DNA from: CAZKGE01 sp964636405 | Lineage (GTDB): Bacteria > Bacillota > Clostridia > Christensenellales > CAG-138 | Length of the DNA stretch: 24,370 nt | Assembly (NCBI GenBank): GCA_964636405.1 | Contig: CAZWSI010000027.1 | Coordinates: 1-24,370, forward strand | Reading direction: 5' to 3' | Made by a program: the position numbers and the translations under genes | Shown here: in pieces, positions 14,325 through 22,311 of the stretch | Layout of the letters: each line of letters starts with the position of its first letter | How positions within the stretch are numbered: the stretch's first letter is position 1 | Notes under the pieces: generated by a model | What the model saw: the letters and a program-made list of their open reading frames with translations, nothing else | Told to the model about the DNA's origin: nothing | The model's database searches: none

Positions 14325-15296
14325 TTACGCGCGGATATAGACGGGGGCGGTGAGCGCGAGCAGGCGCGGCCTTCCCTGGCAGGTTCCCTCCAGCTCAAAG
14401 CGCACAAAACGGTCCAGGCAGGAAAGCTCCGCCTCGTACACACCCTCGCGCGCCGCGGGCATGCAGCAAAGCACGCGGTTTTCCGGGCCGTAGGCCGTAA
14501 GCAGCGCGGGCTCCATGCCAAAGCGCGTCCAGCGCCCGCGGCGCAGCGAGCAATCCACCCGCAGGCGCAGCGTGGCACGCCCGGCGGGCATGGTATCGCC
14601 AAGCCGATAGCTTTTTCCATCGGCGCACGCAAGCTCCGCAAAGAGCGCGGGCCCCAGCGAAAGGCTCGTGCGGCCCGCGCGCAGCGCCGCAAGTCCGCTT
14701 TCCGCCGTAATCCCTTCCGCGTCCACGCCCAGATAGGTGCAAGCGAAGGGGATTTCGCCCGCGTGCAGATTGCTGTGCCAATCCCGCCCGTAGGTGGGGG
14801 TCATACGCGCGCCCGCGTCCAGCAGGCGCTTCCACTTGGCCATGGCGCGCGCGTCTTCGGCGGAAACGCCCGCCGAAGTTTCGTGCCAGACCTCAAAATA
14901 ATCTACATTGTCCCAGCTTTTTACCTGATAATCCCAAAAGCAGCCGGTGCAGACGGGCCCGCCGATGGCGTAAGGATGTCCAACGCCGGCAAGTCCCCCC
15001 GCCGCCTTGATTTCCGCAAGGCAGCCATCGATGCCCGCAAGCGTGGCTTTGTGCCAGTCCACAAGGCGCTCGCCGCCCAGCACGGGCATGTGTCCAAAAA
15101 AGGTCGTCCACTCGATGCCTTTTATCACCGGGATGGGCGCGCCGTCCATATCCTGCCAGCCGGAGGCCGTATTGTGATCCGTCAGGGCGATGAGCGAAAG
15201 CTCCTCCCCCACCGCCGCCTCCAGCAGCTCCTCCGGGGTAAACTGCGCGTCGCTGTGGCAGGTATGGGTATGCAATTCCGAAGCAAACCAGTTCAT
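14325..15296 (-). CDS. PHP-domain phosphoesterase (CehA-like)
   Basis: 323 residues. The PHP metal motifs are H9-x-H11 with D16 (ELHTHTCHSD), TDHNT (D40, H41), GIEWTT (E62), GVGHPYA and GRDWHS. This is the CehA/McbA-like branch of PHP phosphoesterases, which hydrolyse phosphate mono- or diesters. The C-terminal 100 residues look like a beta-sandwich. The ATG at 15296 has GGGAGG at 7 bp and overlaps the stop of the phosphodiesterase gene (ATGA), so the two are translationally coupled. In many relatives an N-terminal beta domain precedes the PHP domain in the same protein; here a similar domain is attached to the upstream gene product instead. Confidence 0.87.
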   Translation of the reverse strand: MNWFASELHTHTCHSDAQFTPEELLEAAVGEELSLIALTDHNTASGWQDMDGAPIPVIKGIEWTTFFGHMPVLGGERLVDWHKATLAGIDGCLAEIKAAGGLAGVGHPYAIGGPVCTGCFWDYQVKSWDNVDYFEVWHETSAGVSAEDARAMAKWKRLLDAGARMTPTYGRDWHSNLHAGEIPFACTYLGVDAEGITAESGLAALRAGRTSLSLGPALFAELACADGKSYRLGDTMPAGRATLRLRVDCSLRRGRWTRFGMEPALLTAYGPENRVLCCMPAAREGVYEAELSCLDRFVRFELEGTCQGRPRLLALTAPVYIRA

Positions 15297-16573
15297 GCGC
15301 GTACCTCCCGCACGATCAGACGATACGTCGTTTCTTCCGTTACAACCGAATGCACGCTCACCACGGCGCGCCACGGGCCCGCTTGCACAGCCCCGCGCAA
15401 AAAGCCTGGCGTGCTCTCCGCACCGATGACATGCCGCTGCACCGGGTCGTGCCGGTGCGCCGCGCCCCTGTAGCCGTCCGGGTCGTCTACGGAAAGCGTA
15501 ATAAGATTGACCAGCGGCACCTTGGGGCGTGTGGGCGGCGCGGCTTTTTCCGGCTTCTCCTCCCCACTTTCGTCCGCGAAGGCAGCGCATTCCTCAGCAT
15601 AACGGCCCACCTCCGGCTTGGCGGCGGGTTCAAGGTAGCGGTCGTAGCACGCGTCGAGAAGGCGCGCAAGCGCCTCCGGGTCGGTCAGCGCCTTGGGCGC
15701 GTAGGAAAATTCCACTGTGAGCGCCCGGCAGCCCGGCGAGACTGAAAAGGGATGCGAAATATGCGTAAACTGATCCGCGCGCGTAAGCGTGCGCGTAACA
15801 TCGAGCACGGTCTTGTCCTGCTCCGCCGCGCCGTCCCCCGCTTGCGGCCGCACGGCCTCGTATTCCCGCGCAAGCGCCACCGCGCGGCCCGCGCTGCGGG
15901 TGGTAATATTGACAACGCCCTTTTCAAGGAAGCGGCGGATATCCGCCTCCTCGTTGACCGTCCAGACCGATACGCCGATGCCCGCGCGCCGGAGCGCGCA
16001 CAAAAACGCGTCGGTGCAGATTCCATAGTGAATATTGATAGCCGAAACGCCCATGGCGTTGCATACCCACACGACGTGCCGCGCAAAGCGGGCCGTCTTC
16101 TCCTCAAAATCCGCCGGGAGCGGCGCGCCGCCGCGCTTTGCGCGCAGATCGTCGAAGATGGCCTCAAGCTGCGGACGGTCGAAGGGATGATCGAAATCCA
16201 CGTTGTAAAAGCCCCGAAGCGGGCCAAAGCGCGCGTCCACGGCGGCCTGCGGGTTAAAATTGCCCGTAAACAGGATGCGTCCACACAGGCCGAACGTGTT
16301 CGCCAGGGCCATTACGTCCGCCTCGCAGCCGGGCTCCTTGCAGTCCACATTGACGCAAACGTCCGGCTTTTCGGCAACGAGCCGCAGCACCTCCGCAAAG
16401 TCCGTGCCCGCGTCCGCCTCGTCGTGCGTAATGATATAGCGACCGTCAGGCAGACAGCGCAGATCGATCTCCAGCGCGTCCGCGCCGATTTCCAGCGCGT
16501 GGCGCACATGCTCTAAAGAATTATCCGGCGTGCCGTCGCAGCCGGAATGCGCGGTGATCATCGTTCTTTGCAC
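15293..16573 (-). CDS. Glycerophosphodiester phosphodiesterase with C-terminal accessory domain
   Basis: 426 residues. The GDPD barrel spans about 5-245: H9 (in AHSG rather than the usual HRG), D17-N18, E35-x-D37 and H50-D51 are the expected acid/base and metal residues. It would cleave glycerophosphodiesters into glycerol-3-phosphate and an alcohol. No signal peptide is seen. The C-terminal 170 residues (HPFSVSPGCRALTVEFSYAP, ITLSVDDPDGYRGAAHRHD, TPGFLRGAVQAGPWRAVVSVH) resemble the beta domain that stands in front of PHP domains in CehA-like proteins. The start is GTG at 16573 behind GGAGGAG at 7 bp; the ATG four codons later has no site. It has its own promoter and overlaps the PHP gene by 4 bp. 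Confidence 0.88.
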   Translation of the reverse strand: MQRTMITAHSGCDGTPDNSLEHVRHALEIGADALEIDLRCLPDGRYIITHDEADAGTDFAEVLRLVAEKPDVCVNVDCKEPGCEADVMALANTFGLCGRILFTGNFNPQAAVDARFGPLRGFYNVDFDHPFDRPQLEAIFDDLRAKRGGAPLPADFEEKTARFARHVVWVCNAMGVSAINIHYGICTDAFLCALRRAGIGVSVWTVNEEADIRRFLEKGVVNITTRSAGRAVALAREYEAVRPQAGDGAAEQDKTVLDVTRTLTRADQFTHISHPFSVSPGCRALTVEFSYAPKALTDPEALARLLDACYDRYLEPAAKPEVGRYAEECAAFADESGEEKPEKAAPPTRPKVPLVNLITLSVDDPDGYRGAAHRHDPVQRHVIGAESTPGFLRGAVQAGPWRAVVSVHSVVTEETTYRLIVREVRA

Positions 16574-16668
16574 AAGCTTGCTCCTCCGAAGCGCGTTTTT
16601 CCGATTTGTCTTGGGTAGGCCCATCTTTGGGGGCCCGCGCGGTTTGCTTTGCGCGCCCCGTCAGCGTT

Positions 16669-16697
16669 ATCATAGCTTGGCGGGCGGCGGCTGTCAA
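16669..16697 (-). promoter_or_regulatory. Sigma-A promoter of the GDPD-PHP operon
   Basis: TTGACA (16697-16692) and TATGAT (16674-16669) on the minus strand are separated by 17 bp. The leader to the GTG start is about 90 nt. Confidence 0.85.
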
Positions 16698-16803
16698 CGC
16701 AAACTGTCCGCACCTTCCGCGGCGGAAGCCGAGCGCAAAAAGTTTTCCGTCGCGAAACGTGCGCGCCGTTGCTTTTTGACAAGATTCGAGCTAGTATAAA
16801 CGC

Positions 16804-18180
16804 ATGGGCATACTGCAAAACAACAAGCTATGGAAACGGCGCGCTCTTTCTGCGCTCTGCGCGCTGGCACTGCCGCTGGCGCTGTGCTTTTTCTCGCCGC
16901 GCCGCGCGCGCGCGCAGGACGCGCCGGGTACGGACGCGCTGCGCTTTGACGAAAGTGGGCGCTTTACAATCCTGCTCCTTGCCGATTTGCAGGATACCCA
17001 GTGGACGGTTCCCTATCTGCTTTCGTCCGTCAACTCCGTATTGGAGGAATACACGCCCGACTTTATCGTGCTGCTGGGCGATCAGCTCGAGGGCAGCAGC
17101 CCCATCATGCGCATTGGCAACGGACGGGAAAACACGGCGCTGGCCATCGACAAGCTCATGCAGCCCATCGTATCGCGCGGCATCCCCTTTGCCGTGGTCT
17201 TTGGCAACCACGACGGCGAAGCGCCCCTCACAAAGGAGGAGCAAATGGCGCTTTACCAAAGCTACGCGCACTGCCTTGCCCAGGACGAGGGCGATGCGCT
17301 GCCCGGCTGCGGAACCTATGTGCTCCCCGTATACGGCGCGGACGGCGAAGCATCGTCTTCGCCGCTGTTGAACCTGTTCTTCTTCGACTCGGGCGGCTAT
17401 GCCCCCGACAGCGGCTATCCCTGCGTAAGCGCCGAGCAGGTGGCCTGGTACGAGGCGGAGAGCGCGCGCTTCCGGGCAGACAACCTCAATCAAACCGTTC
17501 CCGCGGCGGCCTTCCAGCACATTGTGGCGGCGGAGATCTACGACGCGCTCGACGAGGCCGAAAAGGGCGCGAGCGGCGCTTTTGAGGGCGTGGGCTATGG
17601 CGAGGGCCGCTATTTCCTCGCGGCATCCAGCGGCGTGCTGGCGGGCGAGGTCAGCGAGGCGCCCTGTCCCTCGCGCGCCAATTGCGGACAGTTTTCGGCT
17701 TTCGCGCGGCAGGGCGACGTATTTGCGGCCTTCTTTGGGCACGATCATGTCAACACCTATCTGGTCGGCCACGAGGGCATCGATCTGGTGGCCGCGCCGG
17801 GCGCTACCTATACCTCCTACAACGACCGCGCCGTGCGCGGCGTGCGGCTGCTGCGCTTCCATGAGGAAAACGTGCGGGATTATGAAACCCTGCTCGTCCC
17901 CTTCCATCAATACGAAAGCTTCTCGCTCTTTGACGTGATTCCCTACTATCTGCTCTGCTCCACGCGGCTTTATAATGCGGTCAAGCTGTGTTTGCTCGCG
18001 CTGATCATCGTCGGCGGGCTGGCCGGCATTGTGCTGCTCGATCGCAAGCAAAAGAAGCGCCGCGCGGCAGCGGAGGACGCGGGCGAAGCGTGTCCGGCCG
18101 CAAACAAGGCGCAAGCGCTCACGCCGGATGGGCCAGCCGACGGCGGCGAAGCGGAGAAGCCCGCCTCTCCCAAGCTCTGA
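16804..18180 (+). CDS. Secreted, membrane-anchored metallophosphoesterase
   Basis: 458 residues. An N-terminal signal peptide (KRRALSALCALALPLALCFF, likely cut after ARA at 37) is followed by a calcineurin-like phosphoesterase domain: D61-x-Q63 (Gln where His is commonest), GDQ at 92-94, GNHD at 134-137, and GHDHVN in the final third. A single membrane helix (about 392-412) and a charged cytoplasmic tail end the protein. It should hydrolyse phosphate esters outside the cell. It diverges from the phosphodiesterase gene. The ATG has no ribosome site and a TATAAA lies only 3 bases upstream; I found no better in-frame start, so the true start or a leaderless message is open. Confidence 0.87.
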   Translation: MGILQNNKLWKRRALSALCALALPLALCFFSPRRARAQDAPGTDALRFDESGRFTILLLADLQDTQWTVPYLLSSVNSVLEEYTPDFIVLLGDQLEGSSPIMRIGNGRENTALAIDKLMQPIVSRGIPFAVVFGNHDGEAPLTKEEQMALYQSYAHCLAQDEGDALPGCGTYVLPVYGADGEASSSPLLNLFFFDSGGYAPDSGYPCVSAEQVAWYEAESARFRADNLNQTVPAAAFQHIVAAEIYDALDEAEKGASGAFEGVGYGEGRYFLAASSGVLAGEVSEAPCPSRANCGQFSAFARQGDVFAAFFGHDHVNTYLVGHEGIDLVAAPGATYTSYNDRAVRGVRLLRFHEENVRDYETLLVPFHQYESFSLFDVIPYYLLCSTRLYNAVKLCLLALIIVGGLAGIVLLDRKQKKRRAAAEDAGEACPAANKAQALTPDGPADGGEAEKPASPKL

Positions 18181-18282
18181 CAGGCAGCACGGCACGGTTT
18201 TTTGCGCGCAAGCAGCCCGGCCTTGTCTTTGCACGGGGAATCTGGGATTTTGTGCATCTTTTCTGCTTTCGGGCAAGAACGG

Positions 18283-18312
18283 TTGACAGTTCCTAAAACG
18301 TATTTGTATAAT
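18283..18312 (+). promoter_or_regulatory. Promoter of the S-component gene
   Basis: TTGACA at 18283-18288 and TATAAT at 18307-18312 with an 18-bp spacer and a TG just before the -10. Transcription should start near 18320. Confidence 0.85.
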
Positions 18313-18319
18313 GAATATA

Positions 18320-18475
18320 TTCTGGTATTTGCTTTTTGTCCCTTTAAATTAACCTTACTCTGCGTTTGCGGCGGCCGGCTTTTTAACAGCGGCGCCCCCC
18401 ATGGAATCCGCTTTGCTGAACGGAATCCTATAAGGTTCATCCTTATTCGATAAATCACGATACGGAGGTAATCCC
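18320..18475 (+). promoter_or_regulatory. Long 5' leader of the S-component gene, possible riboswitch
   Basis: About 155 nt between the predicted start of transcription and the ATG. It holds a GC-rich block (18370-18402), a repeated GGAATCC motif, and an ATAAGG-TTCAT-CCTTAT hairpin (about 18430-18446) shortly before the ribosome site. ECF S-component genes are often controlled by vitamin riboswitches, but I cannot match this leader to the TPP, FMN, cobalamin, folate or preQ1 consensus. Confidence 0.35.
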
Positions 18476-19222
18476 ATGGCAAAAAAAGGTAAACTCTTTG
18501 GCATGTTCCATCCGGCGGTTATCGCGGTCTACGCAGCCATCATCGCGGCGTCCGCACTCATCCCCTCCATTCCGCTTGTTGGAACGGGTGGTACGTTCTC
18601 GGTCAGCACGGCGCTTGTTCCTCTCGCCGGCGTATTCTTCGGCCCCTTCGCAGGCGCGCTTTGCGCGGCCATCGGCGGCTTTATTGGCCAGTTGATCGCG
18701 CCCAGCACCGCGTGGATGGGCATTGCGACCTTCCTCATCGGCGTAATCAGCGCCTTTACGGCTGGCGCGCTCTGCTACAAAAAATGGTTCTTCTCCCTGG
18801 GCGTAGGCATTATCGGCATGGTTCTCTGGTTCTGCACCGCCATCGGCCGCGGCGCGCCCTTCTTTGCCATCGTGTTCTACGGGCTGGGCATCGTAGCCGC
18901 GATTATCGGCATCTTTGTTGCCAATAAGTGGATGATTAGCAACAATGTGGCCAAGAAATCGGCTGCCGTCTTCCTCTGCGCATTTGTCGGCATGGTCACA
19001 TCCGCGTCGATTGCGAACTTCTTCGGCGGCATATTGATGTATCAGCTCCCCTCCGAGGTCTGGAATGTGCTCATCTTTGTTTCGCCCCTTGAGCGCTCCA
19101 TCTTCTCGCTGGCCGCTACGGTCATCGGCGTGCCGCTGCTCGTCGGCCTCCCCAAGGTCGGCATCTTCATCGGGCCGCAGTCCGAGGAGGAAGAAGCGCC
19201 CCTCGCCGAGCCCGTGCAGTAA
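18476..19222 (+). CDS. ECF-type transporter substrate-binding (S) component-like membrane protein
   Basis: 248 residues and six or more hydrophobic segments. FSVSTALVPLAGVFFGPFAGALCAAIGGFIGQLI is the pattern seen in S components, where the second and third helices are Gly/Ala rich and carry FGP-AGA--A-IG. S components bind a vitamin or metal and work with a shared EcfA-EcfA'-EcfT module, which is not encoded here. The ligand cannot be named. The ATG at 18476 has ACGGAGG at 7 bp. The C-terminus is short and acidic (EEEEAPLAEPVQ). It is a single-gene transcript with its own promoter and terminator. Confidence 0.75.
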   Translation: MAKKGKLFGMFHPAVIAVYAAIIAASALIPSIPLVGTGGTFSVSTALVPLAGVFFGPFAGALCAAIGGFIGQLIAPSTAWMGIATFLIGVISAFTAGALCYKKWFFSLGVGIIGMVLWFCTAIGRGAPFFAIVFYGLGIVAAIIGIFVANKWMISNNVAKKSAAVFLCAFVGMVTSASIANFFGGILMYQLPSEVWNVLIFVSPLERSIFSLAATVIGVPLLVGLPKVGIFIGPQSEEEEAPLAEPVQ

Positions 19223-19257
19223 GCCGCACAGACTCTGTCTTAACCCTGCTCTATGCG

Positions 19258-19287
19258 AAAGCCCGGCATTGCGCCGGGCTTTCTTAT
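19258..19287 (+). terminator. Intrinsic terminator after the S-component gene
   Basis: AAAGCCCGGC and GCCGGGCTTT form a 10-bp stem with a 5-nt loop, followed by CTTATT. The flanking A and T runs could let it act in both directions. Confidence 0.85.
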
Positions 19288-19516
19288 TCCGAAAAAGGCC
19301 TGTTCGGACTCTTTCAAGCTTGCAACCCTTGCCTAAAACCGCAAGCGATTTCCGGGCGGCAGGGCCGCGAAGCACGAAACCCTACGGTTTTTGTCCGTTC
19401 AGGCGAATCCGTTCGCCGGAGCCGAAATGGCTGGGCTAGGGTCTGCGGCCCTTAACAATCCAAAAGTTCTTTTGCCGTCAAACAACCCTGGCGGATTGTA
19501 TGCGGCTCCAGCCCTT

Positions 19517-21640
19517 TTACGGCACGATGCGGAAAAGCATTTCGCCATAAGAGGGGAGCGGCCAATATTGCTTATCGACGATCGTTTCCAGCTTGTCGAT
19601 GCAGACGCGAAGCGCGCGCATGGCGGGCTGTACGGAATCGCGCAGCTCGCAGGCGGACGCGTATGCGTCCTGTCCGCTGTCGTGCGTGGCCGACAACGCC
19701 GCCTCGAGCTGATCCGCCGCGTGCAGCGCCTCGGCAAGCTGCCCGTTGAGGGCGATAAGCATGGCGGCCTGCGCAGGCGCGGACACGCCGCAATTGCGCG
19801 AACGATCCACAACCTCCGTGAGCATGCCGCTGTAGCGCGCCACAGCGGGCAAAAGGGTCTGGCGGGTCATTTTGAGCATGGTAACCGCCTCGATGCGGCC
19901 GCCCGTGCAGTAATTGCCAAGCGCAACCTCGCGCCGTGCGCAAAGCTCGCTCTCCCCCAGCACCTGCTGACGTTCAAAGAGCGCGTGTACGGCGGGGTCT
20001 GCAAACACGTCGATTGCGTCCACCGTATTGTCGATGTTGGGCAGGCCCCGGCGCGCCGCCTCGCTCAACCATTCCTCCGAATAGTTGTTGCCGTTGAACA
20101 GCACGCGCTTGTGCGACGCGTACAGGCCGCTCATACAGCTCTGCCACGCGTTTTCAGCGTTGTCTTTCTCCAGCGCGTCGGCAATGCGCATGAGGCTCTC
20201 GGCCACGATGGTATTGAGCACCGTGTTCGGAAAGCCCAGCGACTGCGACGAGCCCACCATACGAAACTCGAATTTATTGCCCGTAAAGGCGAAGGGCGAG
20301 GTGCGATTGCGATCCGTATCGTCCTTGTGCAGCTCCGCTATGGTGGATACGCCAAGCTGCATGGTCGCCTTCGTATGCGTGGGAACGCCGCCGCCCTGCG
20401 CGATGCGCTCCAGCTCACTTTGCAGAAGACTGCCGAGAAACACCGAGATAATGGGCGTGGGCGCCTCATGCCCGCCAAGCCGGTGCTCGTTTCCGATGCT
20501 GGCGCAGCTTAGGCGCAAAAGGCCCGCGTATTCGTCCACCGCGGCAATCACCGCCATGAGGAAGGTGAAAAAGATGCGGCTGTCCGCCTCGGTTTTGCCC
20601 GGCTTGAGCAAGTTTTTGCCACTTTCTGTGATAAGCGACCAGTTGTTGTGCTTGCCAGAGCCGTTCACCAGCTCGAAGGGCTTTTCGTGCAGCAGGCAGG
20701 TCATACCGTTTTGCTCCGCGACGCGGCGCATCATCTCCATGACGATTTGATTGTGATCCACCGCCAGGTTGGCCGAAACGAACAGCGGCGCAAGCTCATA
20801 CTGCGAGGGCGCAACCTCGTTGTGCTCCGTTTTGCACGGCACGCCCATGCGCCAAAGCGCCTCGTTGAGCTCGTGCATAAAGCCGATCACCTTATCGGGC
20901 GTGGCCGCGTAATACTGATCGGACAGCTCCTGCCCCTTGGCAGGCGGCGCGCCAAACAGCGTGCGGCCCGTGTAAACCAGATCCTTCCGGCGGCTGAACG
21001 CCTTCTTTTCTATCAGAAAATACTCCTGCTCCGCGCCTACAGTGGGGATGACGCGCCTCGTTTTATCATCTCCCAGGCGGCGCAGCACGCGCAGCGCCTG
21101 CTTGTTGATCGCCTCCATGGAGCGGAGCAGCGGCGTTTTTTCGTCCAGCGCCTCGCCGGAGAACGCGCAGAAGGCTGTCGGGATGCAAAGGCAGCCCGCG
21201 CCGTTCTTGTCGCGCTTCACAAACGCCGGGCTTGTGCAATCCCATGTCGTATAGCCGCGCGCCTCGAAGGTAGCGCGCAAGCCCCCCGAGGGGAAAGACG
21301 AGCCGTCCGCCTCGCCGCGAATGAGCGCTTTGGCCGAGAACGACAGGATGGGCGCCTTATCGAGCGTAGAAAAATCGAGGAAGGTATCCCGCTTTTCGGC
21401 GGTCAGGCCGGTCATGGGCTGGAACCAATGCGTAAAGTGCGTCGCGCCCTTTTCAATGGCCCATTCCATCATCTCCCGCGCTACGGCCTCCGCCGTCGAA
21501 AACGCCAGGCCGGTTCCCTCCTCGATCGTGCGGCGCAAGGCGGCGTAGACCTCCTGCGGCAGACGCTCCCGCATCACTTCGTCAGAAAAAACGTCCTCCC
21601 CGAAGATGCCGTATGTGCCGGTGTCCTTCAATGCCAACAT
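19517..21640 (-). CDS. glnN: Glutamine synthetase type III
   Basis: 707 residues, the length of GSIII enzymes (types I and II are about 350-470). Typical segments are THWFQPMTG near 75, GAEQEYFLIEKK near 200, CKTEHNEVAPSQYELAP, VNGSGKHNNWSL, GNEHRLGGHEAPTPIISVFLG, and NRTSPFAFTGNKFEFRMVGSSQS. It makes glutamine from glutamate, ammonia and ATP in the cytoplasm and is the main ammonium-assimilating enzyme in many clostridia. The ATG at 21640 is preceded by GGTGAT, which pairs with the 16S tail; a GTG three codons earlier is less likely. It is monocistronic with its own promoter. No clear terminator is visible in 19288-19516, a stretch with only a 6-bp hairpin at 19402-19417. Confidence 0.95.
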   Translation of the reverse strand: MLALKDTGTYGIFGEDVFSDEVMRERLPQEVYAALRRTIEEGTGLAFSTAEAVAREMMEWAIEKGATHFTHWFQPMTGLTAEKRDTFLDFSTLDKAPILSFSAKALIRGEADGSSFPSGGLRATFEARGYTTWDCTSPAFVKRDKNGAGCLCIPTAFCAFSGEALDEKTPLLRSMEAINKQALRVLRRLGDDKTRRVIPTVGAEQEYFLIEKKAFSRRKDLVYTGRTLFGAPPAKGQELSDQYYAATPDKVIGFMHELNEALWRMGVPCKTEHNEVAPSQYELAPLFVSANLAVDHNQIVMEMMRRVAEQNGMTCLLHEKPFELVNGSGKHNNWSLITESGKNLLKPGKTEADSRIFFTFLMAVIAAVDEYAGLLRLSCASIGNEHRLGGHEAPTPIISVFLGSLLQSELERIAQGGGVPTHTKATMQLGVSTIAELHKDDTDRNRTSPFAFTGNKFEFRMVGSSQSLGFPNTVLNTIVAESLMRIADALEKDNAENAWQSCMSGLYASHKRVLFNGNNYSEEWLSEAARRGLPNIDNTVDAIDVFADPAVHALFERQQVLGESELCARREVALGNYCTGGRIEAVTMLKMTRQTLLPAVARYSGMLTEVVDRSRNCGVSAPAQAAMLIALNGQLAEALHAADQLEAALSATHDSGQDAYASACELRDSVQPAMRALRVCIDKLETIVDKQYWPLPSYGEMLFRIVP

Positions 21641-21675
21641 CCTTATCACCCGCTTCTTTTTAAAAATACCCGGCT

Positions 21676-21704
21676 AAAATATCACAATCCTTTTTATGTG
21701 TCAA
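21676..21704 (-). promoter_or_regulatory. Promoter of glnN
   Basis: TTGACA (21704-21699) and TATTTT (21681-21676) on the minus strand with a 17-bp spacer, in an AT-rich stretch. The leader is only about 30 nt. Confidence 0.75.
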
Positions 21705-21726
21705 TCATTTTATATATTTTTTTGCA

Positions 21727-21837
21727 ATGCAGTATTCTTTCTTTTCAGGAGAAAAAAGGATCAAAAGAACAGCCAATGGCGGATACCCTATGCTGCGCTT
21801 TCTTTTGGTTCTTTTCTTTCCCGTGAAAGAAAAGAAC
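21727..21837. repeat. AT-rich palindromic intergenic element
   Basis: The clearest part is a perfect 13-bp stem at 21808-21837 (GTTCTTTTCTTTC, loop CCGT, exact complement). Upstream, TTCTTTCTTTTC...GAAAAAAGG and CAAAAGAAC...TTTTGGTTCTTTT (21732-21817) add further imperfect pairing, with GCCAATGGC in the middle. No gene is present. It looks like a dispersed, possibly transposon-derived intergenic repeat. Confidence 0.55.
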
Positions 21838-21864
21838 ACGTCTTCCCTCCAGCCATTCCATACC

Positions 21865-21894
21865 AAAAGGGCGAGCCTGACGGCCCGCCCTTTT
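21865..21894 (-). terminator. Terminator of the ribosomal protein operon
   Basis: On the minus strand AAAAGGGCG-GGCC-GTCA-GGCTCGCCCTTTT forms a long stem with a 4-nt loop ending in TTTT, 12 bases after the rplL stop. It closes the transcript before glnN. Confidence 0.85.
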
Positions 21895-21906
21895 CGGAAA
21901 CGTTGC

Positions 21907-22275
21907 TTATTTGATTTCGCAGGTTGCGCCGACTTCCTTGAAAGCGGCGGCGATCTTCTCGGCCTCTTCCTTCTGGATGCCTTCCTTGACGGGCTTGGGC
22001 GCGTTGTCGACCACATCCTTGGCCTCTTTCAGACCCAGGCCGGTGATCTCGCGAACAGTCTTGATGACCTTGATCTTCTCGGGGCCAACCTCTTTGAGGA
22101 TGACGTCGAACTCGGTCTTCTCTTCCACTTCCTCGGCTGCGGCGGCGGGGCCGGCCACGGCGACGGCGGTTGCGGCGGCGGATACGCCGAATTCCTCTTC
22201 AAGTGCCTTTACAAGCTCGGAAAGCTCCAGCACGGACATTGCCTTGATATCGGCAATCAGTTGCGCTTTATCCAT
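21907..22275 (-). CDS. rplL: 50S ribosomal protein L7/L12
   Basis: 122 residues. The N-terminal dimerisation helices (IADIKAMSVLELSELVKALEEEFGV), an Ala/Glu hinge (about 34-53), and the globular C-terminal domain (EKTEFDVILKEVG, KIKVIKTVREITGLGLKEAKDVVDNAP) are all present. It forms the ribosomal stalk that recruits elongation factors. GGAGG lies 8-9 bases before the ATG. It follows rplJ after a 36-bp gap. Confidence 0.98.
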   Translation of the reverse strand: MDKAQLIADIKAMSVLELSELVKALEEEFGVSAAATAVAVAGPAAAAEEVEEKTEFDVILKEVGPEKIKVIKTVREITGLGLKEAKDVVDNAPKPVKEGIQKEEAEKIAAAFKEVGATCEIK

Positions 22276-22311
22276 GATCTTTATCCTCCGTAAAATATTT
22301 GTCCTAATTGG

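Noticed and set aside
16828..18276. 482-codon minus-strand ORF opposite the metallophosphoesterase
   Set aside because: Arises from GC-rich codon bias; the plus strand has a signal peptide, catalytic motifs and a membrane anchor.
19288..19516. Gene or terminator between the S component and glnN
   Set aside because: Only small hairpins without T-runs and no credible ORF on either strand.
20648..21826. 392-codon plus-strand ORF opposite glnN
   Set aside because: Antisense of a fully conserved GSIII gene; Arg/His-rich product without domains.
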